Translations under genes and position numbers: made by a program | Shown here: positions 42,801 to 50,248 of the stretch, piece after piece | Position numbering within the stretch: position 1 is the stretch's first letter | Layout: each line of letters begins with the position of its first letter | NCBI GenBank assembly: GCA_027578815.1 | Contig: JANBTH010000014.1 | Location: 1 to 64,000, forward strand | Origin: Coemansia sp. RSA 1804 | Taxonomy: Eukaryota; Kickxellomycota; Kickxellomycetes; Kickxellales; Kickxellaceae | Direction: 5' to 3' | DNA length: 64,000 nucleotides | The notes under the pieces: generated by a model | What the model was told of the DNA's origin: nothing | Seen by the model: the letters and a program-made list of their open reading frames with translations, nothing else | The model's database searches: none

Positions 42801-42903
42801 CATCCTCATTGACGAGATCTTCAAGTGGTACGCGCGCTCCTTTGTCGACCCGCCGTCTGCGCCGGTGCTGGAAAGCCCCAGCGAGAAGCTGAAGCTGCAG
42901 TAG
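39802..42903 (+). CDS. SERCA-type P-type Ca2+-ATPase
   Basis: A 1033-residue P2A ATPase. The N-terminal cation-ATPase domain ([20 protein letters not shown]) and M1-M2 ([20 protein letters not shown]) match sarco/endoplasmic reticulum pumps. The A-domain TGES loop is present (LLTGESASV). The M4 motif is [20 protein letters not shown], with Ala-Val-Ile where animal SERCA has Pro-Ala-Val. The phosphorylated Asp is residue 352 in [15 protein letters not shown], and the hinge is [18 protein letters not shown]. The context [20 protein letters not shown] is SERCA-like rather than Pmr1-like. The pump moves Ca2+ into the ER lumen. There is no C-terminal KKxx-type signal; the protein ends SPSEKLKLQ. 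Third-position GC is extreme and creates long antisense shadow frames. Confidence 0.93.
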   Translation: [1033 protein letters not shown]

Positions 42904-43040
42904 GCGTGTTTTTTTATTGTTCTGGTTGCAGTGGCTGTGGCCGTGCTTTATTTACTGAAGATGAAGATGGAGATGGCGAAACTCTAAGATGATGACCACT
43001 AGCAAAAAGAAGATACAATGAGAGAAGCAGTGCCTGGCGT

Positions 43041-43430
43041 CTATGCGCGTGGCACCACGCCGTTGACTGCAGCATACGGCTCAGCATCAATGTTGTTGAC
43101 AATGTGCTCGAACCGCGCGGCGTCGAAGCTGCTCATGTACGTGAGATACACGCCGTTTCTGTAGAAGATGATTCCGCTGTCAGACGAGAAGCCGAATCTC
43201 TCGCGCGGCACCGCGACGTCCTCGGTGCTGAACTGCCCGCACTTGAAGTCGCTCTTGCCTCGGACCTTTTTCAGGAGCGGCGCAAACTGGGCGCGGAACG
43301 CAGTGGCAGCCGTTGAGGATCCTGTTGCTGCTGCTGCTGTGCTGTCTGGCGTGTGGAAGAAGAACACGGTGTATTTCGACAGCGTGGTAAGGTCCTTGCA
43401 CTTTTCTGCCGTTTTCACAAGCAATGCCAT
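43041..43430 (-). CDS. Thioredoxin-like family protein 5, no CaaX box
   Basis: 129 residues from ATG 43430. The strand YTVFFFHTPD, Ala/Thr-rich insert, helix AFRAQFAPLLKKV and the paired strands FGFSSDSGIIFYRNGVYLTY match the diagnostic FGIxxxMGVIxFRDxxYLTC block of other members. A helix (FDAARFEHIVNNID) ends the fold. It stops at VNGVVPRA with no CaaX box, so this member should be soluble. No CxxC is present. The gene lies at the left border of the second cluster, converging on the SERCA gene (137 bp), and is GC-rich unlike the AT-rich members to its right. It may represent the ancestral, untethered form or a truncated one. Confidence 0.7.
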   Translation of the reverse strand: MALLVKTAEKCKDLTTLSKYTVFFFHTPDSTAAAATGSSTAATAFRAQFAPLLKKVRGKSDFKCGQFSTEDVAVPRERFGFSSDSGIIFYRNGVYLTYMSSFDAARFEHIVNNIDAEPYAAVNGVVPRA

Positions 43431-43770
43431 CCTTTTGTGCTTCTATTTGTCTACTTTGCTAATACAGATGACCGTGTAGTGATGGGATGAGGGAAAAAAT
43501 AATAATGATGATGAAAATATTGGAATATATAGTGTATAATTATTAATGAAAAATGCAATATTTCGTGACAGGAAGAGAAAGAAGAAATGAAATGAAATGA
43601 AATGGAAAAAAAATTAATGGCACCCAATATATAGCAAAATCCCATTCCATTTTTTATTTTTATGTTGCTCTTTCTTTCTGGGCTTTATTAGCAGAACTAC
43701 AAGTATTTACAAACAGCAAAAAAAAATAAAGGGGGAATGTAAAAACCATACTTTTTGTCTTTGTGTTTCA
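43431..43770. other. Intergenic region
   Basis: About 340 bp, AT-rich, with a (GAAAT)n run near 43585-43605. No gene is seen. Confidence 0.5.
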
Positions 43771-44277
43771 CTACATGATAACACATCCTCTACTACGTCT
43801 CTTCTTTCTCTTTGCATCCGCCGCCTCTTTGGCCTTTATAGCCGCTGCTCTTTCCTTTGGCGTTTTCCGTACAGGCCAGTTACCGTAGTCGTCCAGGACC
43901 TTCTCCATGAGCTCGCACTTCTCCTCCTCCTCCTCATCAATGCTACGAATGCACGTCAGGTACTGGCGATCCCTAAACATAATAACCCCCATGTTATCGT
44001 CAATACCGTATTCGGTATTCAGGTAGCTGTTTTTCTTCATGCTGGTTCCGCCGTTGTATGCCTCGCATATCCATTTTACCGTCAGAATCTTTCTCGACAC
44101 TGCCAGCTCCAGTATTCTCTCCAGCGTCATCAGATCGCAGATATCTTCCTCGGGCCTGGTCTTTACGTAATACACTATCAGCACCTGCTTCTTTCTGCTT
44201 GCTATCTTTTCAAAGTCGCGGATATCCTCTATTGTTGGGACATCATCAATGATATTCGTATACCCGTTGGTGGACAT
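43771..44277 (-). CDS. CaaX-tailed thioredoxin-like family protein 6 (ends CVIM, polybasic)
   Basis: 168 residues from ATG 44277; the frame extends upstream only to a TTG. The core order is acidic helix PTIEDIRDFEKIA, strand VLIVYYVKTRPEED, helix LERILELAVS, strand ILTVKWICEAYNGG, then YGIDDNMGVIMFRDRQYLTC and a final helix. The shared WPVRKTPKERAA motif follows. The tail KRKKRRSRGCVIM combines a strongly basic cluster with CaaX Met, the farnesylation pattern; CVIM is also the K-Ras4B CaaX box. A plasma-membrane location through farnesyl plus basic residues is a reasonable prediction. No redox CxxC is present and the function is unknown. Confidence 0.75.
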   Translation of the reverse strand: MSTNGYTNIIDDVPTIEDIRDFEKIASRKKQVLIVYYVKTRPEEDICDLMTLERILELAVSRKILTVKWICEAYNGGTSMKKNSYLNTEYGIDDNMGVIMFRDRQYLTCIRSIDEEEEEKCELMEKVLDDYGNWPVRKTPKERAAAIKAKEAADAKRKKRRSRGCVIM

Positions 44278-44715
44278 GATGCTGGTATTGTGTGGAGATA
44301 GGTATATGTTGTGGTGAATGTCTTTGGCAACGACAGCAAAAGAAAAGGTGGACAAAATAAAAAACGAAATAGAGCAAGGAGATAATCAATTGAATACTGG
44401 TAGAATAGAAATTAAAAGACAATAATATTGTATGTTTCGGCTCCAAGGAGGGGGTTATTGGCGGGTTCTCTCTTCTCCCGCCTATTGTTGTAAGCGAAAG
44501 CCTGCTTTTTTATATTATATTATATTGTATTTCGCTGCAGAGGTCGGCCACATCTTGATATGGAGGAAAAAAGGAGGTGGATAATTCCAAAGTCTTTTCG
44601 GAGCCCATGCTGGGGGGTTTCCTTGATATTTCACCCCCATTTTCTCTATTATTGATGTGGGCCGTTGAGTGGAAGAAGAAAAAGAAAAAAGAAAAAAGAA
44701 ATGGCTGGACATGTT

Positions 44716-44727
44716 GGGGGGGGGGGG
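44716..44727 (+). repeat. G12 homopolymer
   Basis: Twelve consecutive G residues in an AT-rich spacer. This is an unusual tract that may be length-variable or an assembly weak point. Confidence 0.9.
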
Positions 44728-45003
44728 TTGAGTCGTTCAACGTATCTTTTTTTATATGTGAATATTTCCCAATCTTTTTCTTTCCTCCCTCTTTTCCATT
44801 TCATTTCAGTCTCTTTAGTGTCTGTGCATTTGCGTTTATTTTATCCAGACACTAAATGTGCTAAATATACTGAGAGTGCAAAGAGAAAACATGCAAACTG
44901 TTGGGTGATGTCAAATTGCCCATCGAGATTAAATTTTGTCACTTTTTTCATTTATTTATTTCAAGCATCCAAACCGTTATTGCTTCAATGTTGTCCTCCG
45001 TGT

Positions 45004-45055
45004 AAAATAAAATAAAATAAAATTCAATTCAATTCAATTCAATTCAATTCAATTC
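45004..45055 (+). repeat. Compound pentanucleotide microsatellite (AAAAT)4-(AATTC)7
   Basis: Four AAAAT units run directly into seven perfect AATTC units. The junction shows one pentamer array changing sequence by point mutation and re-expanding. Confidence 0.95.
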
Positions 45056-45544
45056 AATAATTGCAAGGAATAACAACGTATGTCTACAAAGAAGATAAAG
45101 CAGGATACGGCTAATAAGAAATACTGCCATATGATCAAATAAATTATCTTGTTCAATCCTTTATCCTTCATTTTACCCCCTTTTCACGCTAAACGTAAAG
45201 GTATCACACACATGTATATTCGCAATAAACGTGATTCCAGGGCTAATTGCTTTTTTATTGCAATGTAGCTATCAGCTCAACATTTCATTTCACAAACAAA
45301 ATAAAAATACAAAGAAAAAGAATTTCTTCCTCCTCTGTACTGCGGTCACAAGCAATGTAAAAAGAAAAAAACCTCCCCAGGAAAAATGTGTCGTTGGATT
45401 AGAATTTACAAAAAAAAAAAGCAAAAAGTAAACGAAAGGAAGATAAATTGGCATATAGACGGTTATACAAAGCGGGTATAGAAAGACTCAAAAATACAAC
45501 AAAGTAACGAAACGTATGTATCATCCAGTAAATAAGGTATATAA

Positions 45545-46099
45545 TTAGAGAATAGTGCAGCAATCAACAGGCGCATCGTCCTTGGTTGGTGTGCCAAGTT
45601 TCTTAACTGAAGGTGCTTTAGCACTCTTAACTGAGGGAGCTCTTTCCTTTACTGAAGGAGTTTTAGCTCCCTTCGGTGCTGGTTTCGGTACTTTAGTTGC
45701 CTGCTTGGGAGATTCACTAGACTTAGACTCTTTGCATTTGTTCAAAATCTTCTTGAATTGCGCAAGTTTTTTATCGTGTTCACTATCAATGGCTACTACG
45801 TTTCCCACTTTCTTCCCGTCTTTAAAAATCAATATTCCCATGTTGTCAGTGACACGGTAGTTTTTCATTAGAAACTCTTTCTTTTCATCATATTCAGTCT
45901 CGTCACCATATGCTTTGTTAATCCACAGTCTAGTGAAAATATTATTGATTCTAGCCAGGTCTGTAAACGCCTTGGCTTTCTCGTTGTTACAAAACTTTGC
46001 ATTTTGTGTTGGTTTATTGTAGTAGAAGATTATAAGTGGGGATTGGCTAGAAACCAGGGATGCAAAGGCGCTTATGTCAGTTATAAGTGGTGGTGACAT
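45545..46099 (-). CDS. CaaX-tailed thioredoxin-like family protein 7 (ends CTIL)
   Basis: 184 residues from ATG 46099; the ORF opens further upstream only in leader sequence. The core has helix ITDISAFASLV, strand SPLIIFYYNKPTQNAKFC, strand FTRLWINKAYG, then YRVTDNMGILIFKDGKKVGN and a helix ending IL. The linker is Lys/Ser/Pro-rich with repeated PSVKxxxPSVK units (four near-copies of a 7-10 residue motif such as KAPSVK). It is highly basic and so able to sit on acidic lipid. The tail is DAPVDCCTIL, a CaaX box with terminal Leu and a preceding Cys. The codons are more AT-rich than in cluster one. The function is unknown. Confidence 0.75.
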   Translation of the reverse strand: MSPPLITDISAFASLVSSQSPLIIFYYNKPTQNAKFCNNEKAKAFTDLARINNIFTRLWINKAYGDETEYDEKKEFLMKNYRVTDNMGILIFKDGKKVGNVVAIDSEHDKKLAQFKKILNKCKESKSSESPKQATKVPKPAPKGAKTPSVKERAPSVKSAKAPSVKKLGTPTKDDAPVDCCTIL

Positions 46100-47550
46100 G
46101 TCGTTGTGGAGGAATGTAGTGTTGGTTCTGCTTAAATGTGCAGTGCAATGGTGTTTGCTGATAATAAATAACAATGGGAATGGAAAACAAGTTCGTGGAT
46201 AGAAAAGGGGGAGGGGGAGAAAAACATTGTGTTTTTAAACTGCTGGCCTGGTTCATTGCAAACTAGGAAGTTGGACTGGAAAAAAATATTTTGGAAAAAA
46301 AGAAAAACAAAGGAAATGAATGTAAAAAAGTATTGCTTCTCATCCGCAGCTTGATAATTGTATGGAAAAAGGCCCCTCAAGTCATGGCCTTGATATTATT
46401 CTACTCACTGCACAGACGACAAAGTATGGTGCTATCCAATGGGATAAAAAATACGTGCCCCCTTTCGCCCCAATTGGTCTCCCCTTTTTTTTCTTGTTCA
46501 GTGTTTCTCTATAAGTAGAAATGTCACACCGCAGCAATTTCGATATACATATGCTTCAGCCATCCCCAGTTTCTGACACGGGGTGCAAATTAGGATATGG
46601 ACGAAATGTTGGCCCAAGCCAACGAATGTATCAGATTAAAACGATATATGTGCTGTACCTACCTTTCTTATTTTCACCCCCTCCCCTTTTTTCCCAAAAA
46701 TATAATCTAACATGTGCAATGACTGCCAATGTGTGTTGCTTGTGAGCTGCGGTCACAGTCACCACCGTCTGCGGTGACTTGGTGTGCTTGTTCATTCCTC
46801 TTCTGACCTGGACTATCAGCCACGGCCTTCTTTTTTTCTGCACAAATGACCAACCACCACCAGCACCACTATCAGATGTCCCGTCATCTGTTTCTGTTGC
46901 TGGGTTTTCAGGGTTCGATTTATCCACCGGATAGAGCGTGTGCACCTCTTGGCTCCCGCCCCTTCCACATGTTGGATAAAACCTAGTATCTGTCTATACA
47001 CGAGAATCCCTATTTACATGGGATGACGCAACATAATTTTATTATATTAAAGTGATATAGAATACAAGCCTACAGATAAAATATTGAAAAGAATAGAAGA
47101 AACTAGCAATCTTTTGAATTTCTCTTTCGACTAGAGCGGCTGCAACTCCTGCCATCTAGAACTCTCGTGTTGTTTCAACGGTTTTTTGTATTTTTCTTTT
47201 TAGCAGACATTATCAATTATTTTTTGCTTTTCTCATGTCTCCAGTCAAAAAGAGCAAACTAATCTGGCCATACAATGACTGCGCTTCAAGGAATAAAACG
47301 GTTTCCATTTCTTGTTTCATTGCAATAAAGAATTATTGTGGATAATGACTGTAGAAGAAAAAAGCAAAGAGAAAAAAGTGCTGATACTGCGGGCACACGT
47401 AAAAATAAAATGAAAAATACCACCAAAAATTTATTGTAAAAAAATTTACACCTTCATTGTTTAAGGATAGATATTGCACATCAAAAATAATATCCAAAAG
47501 CCATGCAACTATGAAAAATGCAAAGCACGATTGAGGTAGAAGAAAAAAGT
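46100..47550. other. 1.45-kb intergenic region
   Basis: No complete gene is seen. A coding-like, GC-richer island on the minus strand (about 46640-46945) is described separately. The rest is AT-rich and includes the promoter of family protein 7. Confidence 0.5.
46640..46945 (-). pseudogene. Coding-like fragment without a start codon
   Basis: About 100 open minus-strand codons with GC-biased third positions, unlike the surrounding spacer. They include PENPATETDDGTSDSGAGGG and TVVTVTAAHKQHTLAVIAHV. There is no ATG at the left end of the frame and no recognised domain. It may be an exon of an unannotated gene, a decayed gene or chance; I cannot decide from the sequence. Confidence 0.25.
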
Positions 47551-48015
47551 TTAGAGAACAGTGCAGCAGCTCTTGGATTTTCTGGCCGCAGCGGCTAATC
47601 TGGCCGCTTCTGCAGCCTTTCTTTGCTTTGGTGTCTTCCGAACTGGCCACTCATCGAATCCTTCTAGCACTTTCTGGTATGTTTCAATGCCTTCATTCCA
47701 ATTTTCTCTGATACTGGTAATGCAGGTCAGGTAATCACCATCTCTAAAGAATATAACACCCATTTCGTCGCTTATTCCAAAGGTGCTGTTTAAGTAGTTA
47801 ATTCTTTCTTCATCACTCCCGCCTTCATATTCCAGGCAAATCCATTTTAGCACTAGCCGTTTGTTTTCCTCTGCAATTTTCACCAGCTCTTCCATTCTTA
47901 GATTATGAGCTGTAACGTCTGCTGGTCTCTTTTTAACATAATATATTATTACTGCATCCATCTCGCCGGCCGTAGCCTCAAAGTCGTAAATGTCCACAAG
48001 CTCCTTTGCTCCCAT
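47551..48015 (-). CDS. CaaX-tailed thioredoxin-like family protein 8 (ends CTVL)
   Basis: 154 residues from ATG 48015, all elements present in their clearest form. These are an N-terminal helix (ELVDIYDFEATAGE), strand AVIIYYVKKRPADV, helix MEELVKIAEENK and strand LVLKWICLEYEGG. Then come FGISDEMGVIFFRDGDYLTC, helix WNEGIETYQKVLEGFDE, the WPVRKTPKQRK motif, an Ala/Lys helix and SKSCCTVL. The block FGISDEMGVIFFRDGDYLTC aligns with the thioredoxin YGIxxxPTLxxFKxG strand pair, but has Met-Gly in place of the cis-Pro. It is about 75% identical to the neighbouring gene (115 of 154 positions by hand alignment), so the duplication is recent. Geranylgeranylation is predicted. Confidence 0.8.
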   Translation of the reverse strand: MGAKELVDIYDFEATAGEMDAVIIYYVKKRPADVTAHNLRMEELVKIAEENKRLVLKWICLEYEGGSDEERINYLNSTFGISDEMGVIFFRDGDYLTCITSIRENWNEGIETYQKVLEGFDEWPVRKTPKQRKAAEAARLAAAARKSKSCCTVL

Positions 48016-48673
48016 GGCTGGTTAATGTTAATATAACGCGAGATAAAAAATATAAAAACGTATAAAGTACTGAATAGTGCAAAAAGGAATAAAGAGCGTG
48101 ATATAAGAGACTAAAGAATAAAAATCACCTCCCGTTTAATGTCCAACCAGGGCTTTGCCTTTATAACAGATGAAATGAGGTCTTTTACATGACAACCATA
48201 GCACACAACTGGTTCATTAAAACGTTTTTTTACAAACATTGACAGCAACCAAACCCGTTCTTTCATTCCTGATGCTTTGTTTTCTTTGCTGCAATGAAAT
48301 TAAAATAATTTAAATTAAGTAGATTTGCATCCGACTAGCCTATGCACAAAGATTGTGGACATTATGCATATTGATACTAGAAATGGCTATATAAAAACCA
48401 GGATAGTAGTTTCTAACTGGTTGTCCCTCTTTCCAATACACACAGTAAAACAACTAATTTAGCTATTTTTAAAACAATCTTTGTATAAAGAGTTTATTGG
48501 TGCAGCTTGAAACACACTACTCGTGTAGCAAGTAAAAGAAAGCTGAATTGTATAACCTATCATAAATGTCTGCTATACCATAACAATGGGTTATTATTTT
48601 TAAAGTAAAAGAGTGATAGTGAATAGCCATGTAACTACAAATAGAGTATATTAAAAATTTTATAATAAAAAAC
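48016..48673. other. Intergenic region between tandem duplicates
   Basis: About 660 bp, AT-rich, without a gene. A TTTATAA motif near 48160 on the plus strand reads as a TATA box (TTATAAA) on the minus strand, about 150 bp upstream of the preceding start. Confidence 0.45.
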
Positions 48674-49138
48674 CTAAAGAACAGTGCAGCAATTGTTTGA
48701 TTTAGCTTTGGCTGCAGCTAATCTGGCTGCTTCTGCAGCCTTTCTTTCCTTTGGTGTTTTTTGAACTGGCCACTCGTCAAATCCTGCTAGCACTTTTTGG
48801 TACGTTTCAATACGCTTATTCCAATTTTCTCTGATACCGGTAATGCAAGTCAGGTAATCACCATCTCTAAAAAATATAACGCCCATTTCGTCACCTATTC
48901 CAAAAGCACTGCTTAAATAGTCAAGTGCTTTTTCATTGCTCCCACCTTCATAATTATTGCAAATCCATTTTAGAACAAGAATATCATTTTCTTCTGCAAG
49001 TTTAACCAGCTTTTCTATTTTCAGGCTATGGGCTGTAATGTCTTCTGCTCTCTCCTTCATGTAGTATATTACCACAGCATTCTCCTCTCCTGTTGTAATT
49101 TCAAAGTCGTAAATGTCTACAAGTGTTTTTGCAACCAT
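48674..49138 (-). CDS. CaaX-tailed thioredoxin-like family protein 9 (ends CTVL)
   Basis: 154 residues from ATG 49138, the tandem twin of family protein 8. It has the same domain order and tail and differs at about 39 positions. The conserved middle FRDGDYLTCITGIRENWN and GFDEWPVQKTPKER are nearly unchanged, while surface positions differ. It ends SNNCCTVL. The strand AVVIYYMKERAED lacks cysteine, confirming no catalytic pair. The core is kept while exposed residues diverge, suggesting a maintained structure with changing partners; that is inference. The gene is clearly AT-rich at third positions, unlike cluster one. Confidence 0.8.
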   Translation of the reverse strand: MVAKTLVDIYDFEITTGEENAVVIYYMKERAEDITAHSLKIEKLVKLAEENDILVLKWICNNYEGGSNEKALDYLSSAFGIGDEMGVIFFRDGDYLTCITGIRENWNKRIETYQKVLAGFDEWPVQKTPKERKAAEAARLAAAKAKSNNCCTVL

Positions 49139-49780
49139 GGTCTCAAAATTGTGAAATAATATGAAATAATGAAAAAGTGGAAAACGGACAGCTCGACATT
49201 TACTTTTTTACTTGCTTTTATGGCAAATTTGACATGGAAACTGGTTGATCTTTTTGTCCTATCACTACGTAGATACAAACACACTGTTTTTTTTAGATAT
49301 TTTCTATTATTTTTGCATAACGGTTTATGGGCCGTATTAATAAAATTTATATGGGTCCATGCTACCATTGCACAATGAACGTCTATTTTTGTTTAAATTC
49401 CCCCATTTATAATTCTGGTATTATCCGCACATTGCTTGCTGGCACAGAATGTCAAGCACAAACAGGAAAAACAAAAGAATAAAACTGGCAGTCAACTATA
49501 ATTTCAAAATTTTGGTTTTACATTTGACTCGGTAAAATACAAAACTGCTTAAAGAAAGAAAATTAAATACAAAATTATTCCAAAAAGAGCAAAAAGAGTA
49601 AACATATATTGCTAATGTATAAAGCCAAAATTGCAGGCTTGGTAAGCCTGCTAATATTATTTACTGCTATATATTCATTAAACAAATTTTAAATTTTAAA
49701 TTTCAATATATTAATCGTAAAAAGAAAAGATGTGCACAAAGGACTATGTAACCATAAGAAAAGAAAAATAGGAATTCGAG
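49139..49780. other. Intergenic region
   Basis: About 640 bp, very AT-rich, with no gene seen. Confidence 0.5.
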
Positions 49781-50248
49781 TTAAAGAATAATGCAACAAC
49801 CACTACTTGCTTTCTTTGGCGGGGGTGCGGATTCTTTAATCTCCTTTGGAGATTTTCGAACAGGCCAAGTATCATACTCCGTCAGCACCTTTTCAAAGGT
49901 CTCAAGCTTGGTTTCTTCATCGTCAGTAATGTTGCGGATGCAAGTAAGATACTTGTGGTCTCTAAACATTATAACGCCAAGGGTTCCGGTGACACCGTAC
50001 TCTTCATCAAAATAGTCCTTTATCTCTTCTTCATCTTCATCTGCATCTTCGTCTTTTGGAGGTACATAGTTGTTCCACTGACCAGCAGCAATATTGAATT
50101 TCTTGGCCAGCTTTAAATAGTTTTTTAAGGTTGCTATTCCTTCAGGGCTTTTTTCCTCGTAGCCAAAGAAGAAGAACAGCAGGAGCTTGTCATGCTCTTC
50201 TAGTCTGGCTTTAAATATTTCTATAGAGTTTATCTGCGGAGCGGACAT
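49781..50248 (-). CDS. CaaX-tailed thioredoxin-like family protein 10 (ends CIIL)
   Basis: 155 residues from ATG 50248; the open frame upstream is leader-like. The core has helix SIEIFKARLEEHD, an unusually aromatic strand LLLFFFFGYEE, helix LKNYLKLAKKF and strand IAAGQWNNYVPPKD. An acidic run (DEDADEDEEEIKDYFDEE) follows, then YGVTGTLGVIMFRDHKYLTC, a helix and WPVRKSPKEIKE. The tail is KKASSGCCIIL, a CaaX box with terminal Leu. The acidic insert before the third strand is specific to this copy. The function is unknown. It is the right-most member of the cluster. Confidence 0.78.
   Translation of the reverse strand: MSAPQINSIEIFKARLEEHDKLLLFFFFGYEEKSPEGIATLKNYLKLAKKFNIAAGQWNNYVPPKDEDADEDEEEIKDYFDEEYGVTGTLGVIMFRDHKYLTCIRNITDDEETKLETFEKVLTEYDTWPVRKSPKEIKESAPPPKKASSGCCIIL

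Larger units (their letters stand above)
44278..45544. other. 1.3-kb intergenic region with microsatellites
   Basis: AT-rich with simple repeats and no supported ORF. It contains a G12 tract (44716-44727) and the AAAAT/AATTC repeat (45004-45055). It should include the promoter of family protein 6 and the 3' end of family protein 7. Confidence 0.5.

Noticed and set aside
20245..50248. CaaX-ending small proteins as mating pheromone precursors
   Set aside because: a-factor-type precursors are short (about 35-50 residues) and lack a folded core. These are 124-184 residues with conserved strands and helices.
20245..50248. The family as active thioredoxins or peroxiredoxins
   Set aside because: No member has CxxC after the first strand, and a Gly-containing turn replaces the cis-Pro, so only a fold resemblance is claimed.
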